Positions 37,383 to 46,842 of a stretch of DNA of 64,000 nucleotides are shown here, one piece after another. The stretch covers positions 62,001 to 126,000 of the forward strand of contig JAPLKS010000007.1 of NCBI GenBank assembly GCA_026387915.1, in the 5' to 3' direction. The DNA is from Gemmatimonadota bacterium (GTDB lineage: Bacteria > Gemmatimonadota > Gemmatimonadetes > Gemmatimonadales > Gemmatimonadaceae). The position numbers and the translations under genes are program-made. The notes below the pieces were generated by a model. It searched no databases. It was not told where the DNA came from and saw nothing but the letters and a program-made list of their open reading frames with translations. Each line of letters opens with the position of its first letter. Within the stretch, counting starts at the first letter, position 1.

Positions 37383-38846
37383 ATGATTCCCGTGTGGCGG
37401 GACATTCTGCTGGATACCGACACGCCGGTGGCGGCCTTCGCAAAGTTGCGCGACGCGGGCAGCCCGGACGCGAGTCCTTTTGCGTTCTTACTGGAATCGG
37501 CACCGGCGGGGAGCGAAACCTGGGCCCGCTACACCTTCCTCGGCGCCGAAGCGCTCGGCGCGTGGCGCCTGAGCGACGGTGTTGTTGAGGATTGGGATGC
37601 GGTGCGTGGCTGGCACGGCGCCCGAACGCCGGATGACCCGTTTGCCGACCTCCGTGACTTGCTCACCGCGTGGGAGCCCGTCGCGGCACCCGAACTCGGG
37701 GCCTTCTGGGGCGGCGCCGTAGGGTATTTCTCGTATGACGCCGTGCGACACATCGAGCGCCTCCCTTCCCCGCCCCCTCGCGGGGTGATGGCGCCGGATG
37801 CGCTGTTTGTCTTTACGGGCACCGTCGTGATCGTGGACAATCTCCGCTCACAGGCACGAGTGGTGACGCCGATGCGCGTGCCGCGGGGCGCGAGCGAGCA
37901 GGCGGTGGCTGAGTTGGAGCGTGCGGCACATGCGGCCATCGATCGCTCGATCCTGCGCCTCCGCACGGGCCCGTCGCTACCGCCCCTCGACCTAAACGCG
38001 CAGGCGGTGCCCGCTACGGGCCGCTCGACGTACGAACGTGAGCGCTTTATGGCTGACGTGGCGCGCATCAAAGAACACATTGTGGCCGGCGACTGCTTTC
38101 AGGCGCTGTTGGCGCGACGCATTGTGGTGCCCTACGACTTTGACAGCACCTCGCTCTACCGTGCAATTCGAGCGCTCAATCCGAGTCCATACATGTATCA
38201 CCTCGCCCTCGACGGCGTGGAACTCGTGGGGAGCTCGCCCGAGTTGCAGGTGCGCGTGGCGGATGACCGCGTGATTGTGCGGCCGATTGCGGGAACCCGT
38301 GCGCGGGGCCGCGATGCAGCGCAGGATGCCCTGGCGACCGCCGAGTTGCTGGCGGACGAAAAAGAGCGCGCCGAGCATGTGATGCTGGTGGACTTGGGCC
38401 GCAATGATGTGGGGCGTGTGGCGGAATACGGCTCGGTGGAAGTCACCGACCTGATGACCGTCGAGAAGTATTCACACGTGCTTCATCTCGTGAGTCAGGT
38501 GGAGGGACGACTGCCCGCCGGGCGCTCCACGCTCGATGTGTTCCGGGCAACCTTTCCGGCGGGCACGATGACCGGCGCGCCGAAGGTTCGGGCAATGGAG
38601 ATCATCGACTCCCTCGAGCCGGAACGGCGGGGGCCGTATGCCGGAGCGGTAGGCTACATCGCGTACGGGGACCGGCGGATGGATCTCGCCATCACCATCC
38701 GGACCTGTGTGATTGCCGGTGGAGAGGCCAACGTGCAGTGTGGCGCGGGGATTGTCGCGGACTCCGTGCCGGCCTCCGAGTGGGAGGAGACCGAGAACAA
38801 AGCGCGCGCGATGCTGACGGCTATCGGGCGCGTACGCCATAATTAG
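37383..38846 (+). CDS. trpE: Anthranilate synthase component I
   Basis: 487 residues from the ATG at 37383; the longer open frame overlaps the divergent outer-membrane gene and lacks similarity. Converts chorismate plus ammonia (from glutamine via TrpG) to anthranilate, the first step to tryptophan. The feedback-site LLES motif ([11 protein letters not shown]) is present near residue 35. The chorismate-binding domain has [48 protein letters not shown] and [14 protein letters not shown] favours TrpE over PabB. No trpG or other trp gene is adjacent. Confidence 0.92.
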   Translation: MIPVWRDILLDTDTPVAAFAKLRDAGSPDASPFAFLLESAPAGSETWARYTFLGAEALGAWRLSDGVVEDWDAVRGWHGARTPDDPFADLRDLLTAWEPVAAPELGAFWGGAVGYFSYDAVRHIERLPSPPPRGVMAPDALFVFTGTVVIVDNLRSQARVVTPMRVPRGASEQAVAELERAAHAAIDRSILRLRTGPSLPPLDLNAQAVPATGRSTYERERFMADVARIKEHIVAGDCFQALLARRIVVPYDFDSTSLYRAIRALNPSPYMYHLALDGVELVGSSPELQVRVADDRVIVRPIAGTRARGRDAAQDALATAELLADEKERAEHVMLVDLGRNDVGRVAEYGSVEVTDLMTVEKYSHVLHLVSQVEGRLPAGRSTLDVFRATFPAGTMTGAPKVRAMEIIDSLEPERRGPYAGAVGYIAYGDRRMDLAITIRTCVIAGGEANVQCGAGIVADSVPASEWEETENKARAMLTAIGRVRHN

Positions 38847-38849
38847 GGC

Positions 38850-40559
38850 ATGACGTACCGGCTCACAGGAATCGCGAACGAGTACTCGTTCGACTTGAGC
38901 GCCTCCTCCACGATGGTGGTGGGGCGCGCGGTGAACAGCGACTGCCCTGTCGTAGATCCGACGGTGTCGCGCCGGCACGCGGAGTTGCGCGTGGAAGACA
39001 CCGGCATTCAGGTAAAGGACATCGGGTCGAGCAACGGCACCTTCGTGAATGGCGTGAAGGTGGAAAGTTATTTCGTTGTTCCGGGGGACACCCTGACGTT
39101 TGGGAGCGTCATGTTTCGGGTGGAAGTGGCGGGAGGCGATTTTTCGAACGCCACCACCGCAACGTCACACGCGGCAGATGCGGCAGATGCGGCAGATGCG
39201 GCGGACGCGGCACACGCGCCCGAAGCCCCAGCCCCACCGCACGCGTATTCGGACGCAACGCCGGTGGTGAGCGCAGCCCCCACCCCGAAGGGTCCGAAGC
39301 CCGGCGGCACGATTGTCCGCCACGTTCCCACGAGCGCTGAGTCGTTCGCCGCGATCAGCAAGCAGAGCGGCAGCGTCCAGGCGGTCATGGCGACGGCGCT
39401 GGACCCCGCCGAGAAGGATCGCGAGAAGTTGCGCATTCTGCTCGAGGTGTCGAAAGGGCTGACGCGTTCGGCGGACGTGGACGTACTGCTGCGCAAAGTC
39501 GCGGACTACGCCTTTGAAACGCTCGAGGCAGACCGGTGCGCCATTTCGTTGCTCGACGAGCACGGGCAGATGGTGAGTAAGGTCTCGCGGGACCGTCGTG
39601 GTACCGCGGAGGGCGCTCCTGTTCCGCAGTCCATTGCCCGCACGGCGGTGGAAGACAAAGTCGCGGTGCTCAGTGACGATGCCGGAGAAGACGAACGTTT
39701 TGCTGGGCAATCGGTGCTGATGCAACAGGTGCGGTCCGCCATGTGCGCGCCGCTCATTGGCTCGGAAGATCGCGTACTCGGCGTGCTGTACGTCGACAAC
39801 TCGGTGACGACGCACCGCTTTAGCGAAGCGGACCTGGATTTCCTTATTGCATTTGCGGGGATTGCCGCCGTCGCGCTTGAGAACGGGCAGTTCTCCGACC
39901 GGATTCGGCGCGAGGCGTTGGTACGGAGCAACTTTGAGCGGTTCTTTACGCCGCACCTTGCCGCCCGTATTGCGAACAGTGCCGATGCGGTCAAACTGGG
40001 CGGCGATAAGCGCCCCGTTGCGGTATTGTTCAGCGATATTCGCGGCTTTACTGCGCTCTCCGAAACGATGAACCCCGACGCGATGGCGCGCCTGCTGACG
40101 GAATACTTCACCGAAATGGTGGAGTGTGTGTTCCGGCACGGTGGAACGCTCGACAAATTCATTGGCGACGCCGTGATGGCGCAGTGGGGCGCGCCACTCG
40201 GCGAGAGTGACGACGTAGACCGCGCGATGGAAGCCGCGCTCGACATGATGATTGCGCTCGACCAACTGAATGAGCGCTGGACGCGCGAGTCGCGTCCGAC
40301 GCTACAGATTGGTATTGGGCTCAACTTTGGCGAGGCGTTCGCCGGGAATATTGGCAGTGAGCGGCGGTTGGAGTACACCGTCATCGGGAACACCGTGAAC
40401 ACGGCCAGCCGGCTCTGTTCGGCGGCGGGCCCAGGGGAGATTCTCTTGAGCGAGGACTTCCGTCAGGCGCTCAAGACGCCGCCGCGACTTATGCCGCTAC
40501 CGCCGATGGAGCTCAAAGGCAAAAGCCAGGTAGTTCCCGTGTACCAAGTGGTGCGCTAA
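38850..40559 (+). CDS. FHA-GAF-class III adenylate/guanylate cyclase
   Basis: 569 residues. An N-terminal FHA domain (about 1-92: VVGRAVNSDCPV, SRRHAEL, DIGSSNGTFVNG) binds phosphothreonine. A disordered Ala/Asp and Pro-rich linker includes five in-frame 9-bp repeats. A GAF domain spans about 190-345 (DADRCAISLLDEHGQ, APLIGSEDRVLGVLYVDN). The cyclase domain (about 380-569) has both metal aspartates (VLFSDIRGFTAL and KFIGDAVMAQWG) and the transition-state Asn/Arg in IGNTVNTASRL, so it should be active. The FHA implies input from a Ser/Thr kinase encoded elsewhere. Starts 3 bp after trpE. Confidence 0.92.
   Translation: MTYRLTGIANEYSFDLSASSTMVVGRAVNSDCPVVDPTVSRRHAELRVEDTGIQVKDIGSSNGTFVNGVKVESYFVVPGDTLTFGSVMFRVEVAGGDFSNATTATSHAADAADAADAADAAHAPEAPAPPHAYSDATPVVSAAPTPKGPKPGGTIVRHVPTSAESFAAISKQSGSVQAVMATALDPAEKDREKLRILLEVSKGLTRSADVDVLLRKVADYAFETLEADRCAISLLDEHGQMVSKVSRDRRGTAEGAPVPQSIARTAVEDKVAVLSDDAGEDERFAGQSVLMQQVRSAMCAPLIGSEDRVLGVLYVDNSVTTHRFSEADLDFLIAFAGIAAVALENGQFSDRIRREALVRSNFERFFTPHLAARIANSADAVKLGGDKRPVAVLFSDIRGFTALSETMNPDAMARLLTEYFTEMVECVFRHGGTLDKFIGDAVMAQWGAPLGESDDVDRAMEAALDMMIALDQLNERWTRESRPTLQIGIGLNFGEAFAGNIGSERRLEYTVIGNTVNTASRLCSAAGPGEILLSEDFRQALKTPPRLMPLPPMELKGKSQVVPVYQVVR
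39171..39215 (+). repeat. Five 9-bp in-frame tandem repeats
   Basis: GCGGCAGAT three times, then GCGGCGGAC and GCGGCACAC, coding for Ala-Ala-Asp units in the FHA-GAF linker. Prone to copy-number change, which would vary linker length by three residues per step without a frameshift. Confidence 0.85.
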
Positions 40560-40561
40560 AC

Positions 40562-41323
40562 GTGACGCGTTCGCTCGCGCCATACCACGAGACCACGACC
40601 CGCGGCATCCGCGTGATGGCGCACGAGTCCGTGGCGTCGGCCCTCACCGCGGTTCTCGCGGGTGGAAACACGTTGCACACATGGGCGGCACGCACACCAA
40701 ACGCCGTGGCATTGCAGGGGCGCGCGACGGCGTGGCGCGTGACGCTCGCGTCCGGCGAAGATGTCGTGGTGCGGCATTCCGTGCACGGCGGCATGCTGGC
40801 GGCGCTCACGGGCGATCTTTTTCTGTCGCCGACCCGTGCGCCAGCGGAGTTGGCAGCGTCGCTCCGGTTAAGAGCGGCAGGTGTGCCGACACCCGAGGTG
40901 CTCGCGTACGCGATTTACCCCGCGTTTGGACCGCTGGTGCGCGCGGACGTGGTGACGCGCACGCTCGAGGGCCGCGATCTTCCCGACGCGTGGCGCGCGA
41001 CCACCGAGCCCGCGGCGCGCACCGCCATCGTGCAGGCCGTGGCTGAGTTGCTGCGCCGCCTGCGGCACGCCGGTGCGGTGCACCCCGACCTCAATCTCAA
41101 AAACGTGTTCATTATGCCGACGCGTGACGGCGTGCAGGCGGCCGTACTCGACGTGGACCGCGTGTTGTTTGGTGAAGCGAACAGTGCGACGGCCGCGTAC
41201 CGCAATCTCATCCGTCTCGTGCGATCGGCGCGGAAGTGGCGGCGGACGGTCGGTCTCGATTTTGATGACCCCGCGGTGCTGATGCCGTTGACGGCCACCG
41301 CTGGACCGGAGCGTGCGTCATGA
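40562..41323 (+). CDS. Kdo/LPS-core kinase-like protein
   Basis: 253 residues, GTG start 2 bp after the cyclase stop. Resembles the lipopolysaccharide kinase (Kdo/WaaP, KdkA) branch of the protein-kinase fold: a beta-rich N-lobe (WRVTLASGEDVVVRHSVHGG), the GGMLAALTGDLFLSPTRAPAELA region, and a catalytic loop AVHPDLNLKNVFI with the Asp of HxDLxxxN, followed by a metal site AVLDVDRV. Predicted to phosphorylate Kdo or heptose of the LPS inner core. Its stop overlaps the family 9 glycosyltransferase start by 4 bp, which supports an LPS-core role. Confidence 0.82.
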   Translation: MTRSLAPYHETTTRGIRVMAHESVASALTAVLAGGNTLHTWAARTPNAVALQGRATAWRVTLASGEDVVVRHSVHGGMLAALTGDLFLSPTRAPAELAASLRLRAAGVPTPEVLAYAIYPAFGPLVRADVVTRTLEGRDLPDAWRATTEPAARTAIVQAVAELLRRLRHAGAVHPDLNLKNVFIMPTRDGVQAAVLDVDRVLFGEANSATAAYRNLIRLVRSARKWRRTVGLDFDDPAVLMPLTATAGPERAS

Positions 41324-42369
41324 CGCGCGTCGCGATGGACCGGATTTGCATTGTGATGATGAGCGCCGTTGGCGATGCCGTGCACGTGTTGCCCGTGCTG
41401 CACGCAATCAAACGGGCGCATCCGGCGGCGCACATCACGTGGGTGCTGCAGCCTGGCCCTGCCGCTTTGGTGCGCGGGCATCCGCTGATTGATGACATCA
41501 TTCTCTTCGACCGCACTGCGGGCGTCCGTGGCTTTCTCGACATCCGGCGCACGCTCGCTGGACGTCGGTTTGACCTCGTCGTCAACCTGCAGGTCTACTT
41601 CAAGGCCGGGATTATCACTGGCTTTACGCAGGCACCGGTCAAGTTGGGCTTTGACCGCGCCCGCGCGCGCGACTTCAACTGGCTCTTTACCACGCATCGC
41701 ATTCCAGCGCACGCGATGCAGCACGTGCAGGATCAATACCTCGAGTTCACCGATTGGCTCGGCGTGCCATCGGCTCCGGTGACGTGGAATCTTGGTCCGT
41801 GGAACGAGGCCGAACGCGAGTGGCAGCGCGCATTCATCGCGCGCTTTGAGCGCCCCACCGCGCCGATCGTGGTGGCCACCAGCAAGGCGGAGAAGGACTG
41901 GGCCCCTGAACGCTGGGCGGAAGTATGCGATGCACTGTGGCACGACTTTGGCCTGCAGCCCGTGCTGGTGGGCGGGCGATCGCCGCGCGAGGTACACGCG
42001 GAGCAGGTGATTATGGAACGCGCGTCGGTGAAGCCGTTCAGCGCGCTCGGAAATGGCGGGTTGCGCGGGCTCGTGGGGATTTTTGATGCGGCGGCGCTGG
42101 TACTATCGCCCGACACGGGACCGCTGCACATCAGTGTGGCGCTAAACCGGCCGGTGGTATCGCTCGTCGGGTATTCAAATCCGAAACGCGTGGGTCCGTA
42201 CCGCGCGTTCGGCGACTTGATGATCGACGCCTATGGCGAGCCGGGCGAGGCGTATCCGATCTCAATGGAGAATCGCCTCGGGCGCATGCCGCGCATCAGC
42301 GTGCGCGACGTCCTCGACCGTGTCGAACGGTGGCGCAGCGCCTACGGCGCGCGCATCGCTGGCAGCTGA
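41320..42369 (+). CDS. Glycosyltransferase family 9 (heptosyltransferase-like)
   Basis: 349 residues. GT-B fold: N-terminal MSAVGDAVHVLPVLHAIKR is the GT9 signature (short loop with the catalytic Asp, here GDAVHVLP), and the C-terminal half contains SPDTGPLHISVALNRPVVSLVG, the donor-binding motif. Such enzymes add ADP-heptose or related sugars to the LPS core at the cytoplasmic face of the inner membrane. Overlaps the Kdo-kinase-like gene by 4 bp, so the two make a core-modification pair. Confidence 0.9.
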   Translation: MTRVAMDRICIVMMSAVGDAVHVLPVLHAIKRAHPAAHITWVLQPGPAALVRGHPLIDDIILFDRTAGVRGFLDIRRTLAGRRFDLVVNLQVYFKAGIITGFTQAPVKLGFDRARARDFNWLFTTHRIPAHAMQHVQDQYLEFTDWLGVPSAPVTWNLGPWNEAEREWQRAFIARFERPTAPIVVATSKAEKDWAPERWAEVCDALWHDFGLQPVLVGGRSPREVHAEQVIMERASVKPFSALGNGGLRGLVGIFDAAALVLSPDTGPLHISVALNRPVVSLVGYSNPKRVGPYRAFGDLMIDAYGEPGEAYPISMENRLGRMPRISVRDVLDRVERWRSAYGARIAGS

Positions 42370-42435
42370 CCCCCGTACTCCCGGTGTCCCCCCGGACCCG
42401 CGAAGCACGACGATCAACTGCCAACGAATACTGCG

Positions 42436-42867
42436 TTACTTCTTGACGACGACGCGGCCCTTCATGCCGAGTGCCGCGTGCGGATCGCACTGGAAGTAGA
42501 AATCGCCTTCGCCGAACGTGAGCGGGATGTCGATCGTCTGCCCTGGGAGCTGAAGGAACGCAGACGCGGCCGGCAGGCCGGCTTTGCCGGGGTTCGAGTC
42601 CGGAAGAAAATTCACGTTGTGCACGCCCGTGATGAGCTTGACGCGCAGCACGTCGCCCGGCTTCGCGGTGATTTCTTTGGGTTCGTAGTACGAGCCTTTG
42701 TCATCGGTCGTGGCGGAGATTTCAATGACGGTTCCCGTCGCGGCGACCGCCGATTGCGCGGCACCACCCGCGGAGGCATCCGCTGGCTTCGACTCTCCAC
42801 CACCGCATGCGGCGGCGACGAGGACGAGGGCGATTCCAAAAATGGCCGTGCGGTGTGACGTGCGCAT
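42436..42867 (-). CDS. Cupredoxin (plastocyanin-like) lipoprotein
   Basis: 143 residues from the ATG at 42867 (GGAG ten bases upstream). Lipobox AAAC with Cys21, then a short Gly/Ala linker and a cupredoxin domain. Type 1 copper ligands are evident: His in GVHNVNF, then Cys-x2-His-x4-Met in QCDPHAALGM. A periplasmic electron carrier anchored to a membrane. It is the last gene of the nos run, 35 bp after nosY, so it may donate electrons to NosZ or carry copper. Confidence 0.88.
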   Translation of the reverse strand: MRTSHRTAIFGIALVLVAAACGGGESKPADASAGGAAQSAVAATGTVIEISATTDDKGSYYEPKEITAKPGDVLRVKLITGVHNVNFLPDSNPGKAGLPAASAFLQLPGQTIDIPLTFGEGDFYFQCDPHAALGMKGRVVVKK

Positions 42868-42902
42868 GCGTGATTCTCCAAGAGTGCGAAGGAAGTGAAA
42901 CA

Positions 42903-43691
42903 TTAGAAGTCGCGCCGCTGAAACCGCCGAGCGGCGAGCGCGAGCGGCACCGCGCACCAGGCGGTGAGCGTCGCGACCGCGATGCTCGTGCCCAGGCCGG
43001 TGCCGAAGGTGCGCTCGAACAGCGCGCCGGTATAGCCCATCAGAGCGGACACATCGAGTTGCGTGAGGACGAGCATGCGCGCCAGATCCACCGGGTTGGC
43101 GAGCATCAATCCGAGAAGCGGTTTTTCAAGCGGGTAGTCGGCGAACGCCGCCGCCGCCGCGAGCACGAGCCCGTCGTACACAATCGTTGAAGCGAGCCAG
43201 ACGCCGAGCGAGAGGCCGACGCCTTTGAGTCGGTCCTCCGTGGACAGGGCAATCCACGTGGCGATCGCGGAGAACGCTACGGAGAGTGCGATGCCCGCGG
43301 TAAAGAGCGCGAGCAGCGCGCCGCCGCCGGTGCCCGCGCCTGCATGCCAGGCAAACGGTATCCCCGCACCGACGGCGAACGCACCGCTCAAGGGGAGAGC
43401 CAGTCCAAGAAAAAGCCCCGCGAAGAGCTGCGGCCGCGGCACCGGTTGCGCGAGCAGGAGCTCAACAAACTCGCGCGAGGCATACATGTGAATCGTGCCA
43501 AAGACGAGCGCCACCAGCGGCACGATCATCAGGACGATGTTCAGGAGACTCAGCGCCACCTGCGGGCCCGTACCGCCAAACCAAAAGAGTCCTTCGGCGA
43601 GCAGCAGAAAGCAGAGTCCATAGGCAACAATCCAGCGATTGCGCGTAAGATCGCGCAGCCCTGCCTCCAGCACGAGCAGCACGATCTTCAC
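42903..43691 (-). CDS. nosY: NosY-like ABC permease
   Basis: 262 residues from the GTG at 43691, which overlaps the nosF stop (GTGA). Six hydrophobic segments, with the ABC-2 pattern of NosY: ASREFVELLLAQPVPRPQLFAG after the second helix, LSTEDRLKGVGLSLGVWL and LANPVDLARMLVLTQLD. With NosF it makes the ABC complex needed to assemble the CuZ sulfide centre of nitrous oxide reductase, together with NosD and NosL. Confidence 0.9.
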   Translation of the reverse strand: MKIVLLVLEAGLRDLTRNRWIVAYGLCFLLLAEGLFWFGGTGPQVALSLLNIVLMIVPLVALVFGTIHMYASREFVELLLAQPVPRPQLFAGLFLGLALPLSGAFAVGAGIPFAWHAGAGTGGGALLALFTAGIALSVAFSAIATWIALSTEDRLKGVGLSLGVWLASTIVYDGLVLAAAAAFADYPLEKPLLGLMLANPVDLARMLVLTQLDVSALMGYTGALFERTFGTGLGTSIAVATLTAWCAVPLALAARRFQRRDF

Positions 43692-44461
43692 AGGGCCTCC
43701 GGGGCTGGCGTCGGCCAACCAGCCGCGGTGGCTGGTTCGACGAGCGCGCTCCGGCGTGATCCCTCAAGCCGCATCAGCGCCGCAATGGCGGGTTCGAGGC
43801 GCGTCTGCCCCGTGCGTTCGAGGAGCGCCGCCACTGTGCCGGCAAAGCGGAGCCGCCCATCACACAAGAACGCGACGTCGTCGGCCAGTTCTTCGAGCTC
43901 GGCGAGAATGTGCGAGGTGATGAGCACCGAACGTCCTTCGGCGCGCACCTGACGAATCTTTTCCTTGAGAATGCCGCTCGCCACAGGATCGAGTCCGGCG
44001 GTCGGTTCATCGAGAATGAGCAACGACGGGCGGAAGAGGAACGCGATGGCGGCATTCACTTTCTGGCGGGTGCCGCCGGAGAGCGTGCCGACGGCCTTTT
44101 CCATTTCGGCAGCCAATCCGAACGCCGTGATGAGTTCTTCGTCGCGCGCTTCGTCTGGGCGCAGGGCGCGAATCAGCGCGAGGACGTCCTGGACCTTGAG
44201 GTTCTCGGGAAAGCGCGCCGCCTGCGGCATGTAGCCGATGTGCCGACGATAGGCACCCGCGGCATCCGAGAGCTGTCCGTCAACCGAAAAACTTCCCGCG
44301 TCGGCACGGGTGAGGCCGAGCACGATCTTGATGAACGTGGTCTTCCCTGACCCATTGGGGCCGACGAGCGCGGTGACCGCGCCCGGGCGCACATTGAGTG
44401 TGACGTCGTCGAGGACTTCGAGTGCCGCAAATTTCTTGCGCAGGCCGTTGGCAGAAATCAT
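43688..44461 (-). CDS. nosF: NosF-like ABC ATPase
   Basis: 257 residues from the ATG at 44461, overlapping the nosD stop by 4 bp. Complete ATPase: Walker A GPNGSGKTTFIKI, Q-loop IGYMPQAARFPENL, signature LSGGTRQKV, Walker B LLILDEPTAGLDP and switch SHILAEL. The IGYMPQAARFPENL motif is characteristic of NosF. Energises NosY and NosD in CuZ maturation. Confidence 0.93.
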   Translation of the reverse strand: MISANGLRKKFAALEVLDDVTLNVRPGAVTALVGPNGSGKTTFIKIVLGLTRADAGSFSVDGQLSDAAGAYRRHIGYMPQAARFPENLKVQDVLALIRALRPDEARDEELITAFGLAAEMEKAVGTLSGGTRQKVNAAIAFLFRPSLLILDEPTAGLDPVASGILKEKIRQVRAEGRSVLITSHILAELEELADDVAFLCDGRLRFAGTVAALLERTGQTRLEPAIAALMRLEGSRRSALVEPATAAGWPTPAPEAL

Positions 44462-45705
44462 GGCCGCGGCCTCATGTGTGGATGGTGATCGACCAGCGCC
44501 TCGGGCGTGAGCACCGGGAGCACTCGTTCGGCGGCGTCGAGCACCGCGACCATCGGGCTCCGCAGCAGAACGAGGGCCGCTGGATGCTGCTCCACGATGA
44601 GCGCAAAGAGGCGCACGGGGTGAAAGGGCACGTCCCCGATGCCGTCGCGGTTCAAGTCGTAGCCGCGATAGGCGTCCCACCAGTTCCCGTCGAAGGTCGA
44701 ACTCGCGGAGCGCGAGTTAGTGCCAACATCAAAGGCGTTCCCTGAAAAGCGGTTGCCGGTGAACTGATTATCCTCGGCATTCGCCAGGACTTTGGCCGCC
44801 CAGCCGTTCTGTACGAAATCGTTATCGGCCACCGCCATCCGCACGGCCCCCTCGAGGTAAAGGCCGATGGAGTTGTGGCTGAAGGTGTTGCCGCGAATCT
44901 CGCCGCCGAGGATTTCCTTGAGCAGCAGTCCATACGCGCCGCTGCCCCAGGCCCGCTCGAAGCGATTGTGCGAAATCACGACGCCGCGGCTGTACATCAC
45001 GGCCACACCAGAGGTATTGTCGCGAAACACATTGCGCTCGTAGCGGCACGAGTCCGAGAACATGAAGTGCAGGCCGTAGCGCTGACTGTGTTCACTGACA
45101 TTGTCCGTGGTGACGCCACCAGGCGAAAACTCAAAGTAGATACCGTCGCGCTGACCGCTCACACGATTGCGCTCAACGCGCGTACCAGGCGAATACCACA
45201 TGTGAATGCCGTTGCCGCTGGTGGTCTGCGAGGCACCGTGTGCTTCCACATCGTTGTCGCGCACGATGCAATCGGCGCTCCGTTGGATGTAGATCCCAAA
45301 GAGATTGTCACGCAGACGATTGTGCTCGATGATGCACCCGCGCACATCTTCGGCGCGGATGCCGGCTCGGTCGTCGAGATTCGACACCCCGGTGTGCTCC
45401 AGCACCAACCCGCGCACGGTCACCGAATCGGCGGCAATGACGAACACCGTGCGTACCGACTCGCCGTCGAGCACGGGCCAGCCGCGCCCTTCAACGGTGA
45501 TGTGCGGCGTGCGCACGACGAGCGTCGGCTCGCGGTAGAGTCCCGCGGTAATCACGACGCGATCACCCGGGCGGGCCGCCGCGAGCGCTTGGGCGATCGT
45601 GGTATACGGCGCGTGCGGCCCTACCACGAGGTCCGCGGCGCGGAGCGGTGGCGCTACGGCTGCGAGCGCGGCAACGAAGCCCGCGAGCGAGAGCAGCCGC
45701 TTCAC
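44458..45705 (-). CDS. nosD: NosD copper-site maturation protein
   Basis: 415 residues, GTG start overlapping the nosL stop by 4 bp. Signal peptide (LLSLAGFVAALAAVAPPLRA). The body is a right-handed parallel beta-helix of NosD/CASH type: repeats such as VRDNDVEAHG, RVERNRVSGQRDGIYFEFS, YGLHFMFSDSCRYERNVF and SIGLYLEGAVRMAVADNDF. Periplasmic component of the NosDFY complex that assembles CuZ in NosZ. Confidence 0.95.
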   Translation of the reverse strand: MKRLLSLAGFVAALAAVAPPLRAADLVVGPHAPYTTIAQALAAARPGDRVVITAGLYREPTLVVRTPHITVEGRGWPVLDGESVRTVFVIAADSVTVRGLVLEHTGVSNLDDRAGIRAEDVRGCIIEHNRLRDNLFGIYIQRSADCIVRDNDVEAHGASQTTSGNGIHMWYSPGTRVERNRVSGQRDGIYFEFSPGGVTTDNVSEHSQRYGLHFMFSDSCRYERNVFRDNTSGVAVMYSRGVVISHNRFERAWGSGAYGLLLKEILGGEIRGNTFSHNSIGLYLEGAVRMAVADNDFVQNGWAAKVLANAEDNQFTGNRFSGNAFDVGTNSRSASSTFDGNWWDAYRGYDLNRDGIGDVPFHPVRLFALIVEQHPAALVLLRSPMVAVLDAAERVLPVLTPEALVDHHPHMRPRP

Positions 45706-46175
45706 GGCGCCCCCGGTGCGGTGGTTTGCGTGGTATCGGCCAGCAGTTCACGCCACGTCATCACCGTGCCACCCAGCATGGCGCGTTGCTCCTCGGCGCG
45801 CTGCAGCGACGCGAAGGCGACGAGCCCGCGACCCATAGGGCTCTTCATCATGCCGGCTTTGAGGAACCCGGCGCTGTCGGCGGCGACGAAGGAACCCGGA
45901 TGCTGCGTGTCGATCACATAGAGGGCGCGCGTGTCTTTCGCACTGGCCGTGCGCGACCAGCTCAGCAGGCACTCAATGGAATCGAACGTGTGTCGACGGC
46001 CAGTGGACGTCACCGCTTCGCCGCCGAAACGGCTATCGGAAATCGTCATACGGCAGAAGTCGCACGCGTCTTCGTTCATCCGGATCGGCACAGGGCCGGC
46101 GGCGCTACACGCGGCCATCAGCCACGCGAATGCGAGGAACAAAGCGGTGCGTCGTGGGGGGACAGTGCGGCGCAT
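45702..46175 (-). CDS. nosL: NosL copper chaperone lipoprotein
   Basis: 157 residues. Lipobox MAAC with Cys23. The Cu(I)-binding motif CDFCRM lies at 38-43 (Cys38, Cys41, Met43), with the NosL pattern continuing in GRRHTFDSIECLLSW and a later MKSPMGRGLVAF. Delivers copper to the Nos assembly machinery at the membrane. Overlaps nosD by 4 bp. Confidence 0.94.
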   Translation of the reverse strand: MRRTVPPRRTALFLAFAWLMAACSAAGPVPIRMNEDACDFCRMTISDSRFGGEAVTSTGRRHTFDSIECLLSWSRTASAKDTRALYVIDTQHPGSFVAADSAGFLKAGMMKSPMGRGLVAFASLQRAEEQRAMLGGTVMTWRELLADTTQTTAPGAP

Positions 46176-46208
46176 AGTGAGAAGGGGGGACAGGGACGAC
46201 GTGACCGA

Positions 46209-46814
46209 TCAGGACGAAGAAAGAGTGGACTGGGGGGGCGTCGCGGTGTGTTTGAACGAGAGCAACAGGGCGTAGGCCACGAGCCCAGCCGCAATGACCA
46301 GCGCCCATCCTCCGATGTCTGGCCAGGAGGTGGCTCTGAAGTTGAGCAACTGCTTAGGACCAATGAGCGGTGGCTGATAGCTCATGCCGGGAATTTTGAT
46401 GATCGCGTCATCGGCGAGGTTGTGTCCGTACTCGTAGCCCCATCGCCAGAAGTCGTACAGCCCACCAATAAAGACGCCGGCGAGCATGACCGCCCACACC
46501 ACGAGCGCGGCGCGCTTGCCCGACGCGGCCACGAGCAGGCCCACGACGATGAGTGTGCCGAGAATGGCCGGCATGAAACGCAACTCGGGAATGCCATCGG
46601 GTTCAATGCGGGCCATGCCGATGTAGTGGTTGAGCCCGTTGATGCTATTGAGATCGTTCTCCTTGATCCCAACGATGTTGTTGATGCGAATGAGCATGCC
46701 AAGTCCTTCCGGGTACTGCGGCGCAATAAGCGAAATGCGCCAGAGCGGAAAGACAAACGCGACGCTCATGAGGAGCGCGGCAACCAGTGTGAAGATGCGA
46801 GCGGGACGACGCAC
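46209..46814 (-). CDS. Four-helix membrane protein of the nos cluster
   Basis: 201 residues from the GTG at 46814, preceded by GGAG; an upstream GTG at 46856 would start inside the loop of a strong hairpin, so I prefer 46814. Hydrophobic segments at about 7-27, 80-98, 105-125 and 165-185. A periplasmic loop LIAPQYPEGLGMLIRINNI, with INGLNHYIGM and a short DFWRWGYEYGHNL stretch carrying His, Tyr and Trp, stands out and could bind metal or quinone. Similar small membrane proteins occur in clade II-type nos clusters; I cannot name the family. Placement between nosZ and nosL implies a role in N2O reduction. Confidence 0.75.
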   Translation of the reverse strand: MRRPARIFTLVAALLMSVAFVFPLWRISLIAPQYPEGLGMLIRINNIVGIKENDLNSINGLNHYIGMARIEPDGIPELRFMPAILGTLIVVGLLVAASGKRAALVVWAVMLAGVFIGGLYDFWRWGYEYGHNLADDAIIKIPGMSYQPPLIGPKQLLNFRATSWPDIGGWALVIAAGLVAYALLLSFKHTATPPQSTLSSS

Positions 46815-46842
46815 AGCCTCGGACTCCGGCGAGAGAAGTGGT

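Noticed and set aside
39171-39215. CRISPR-like repeat
   Set aside because: The units are 9 bp with no spacers and lie in frame inside a coding linker.
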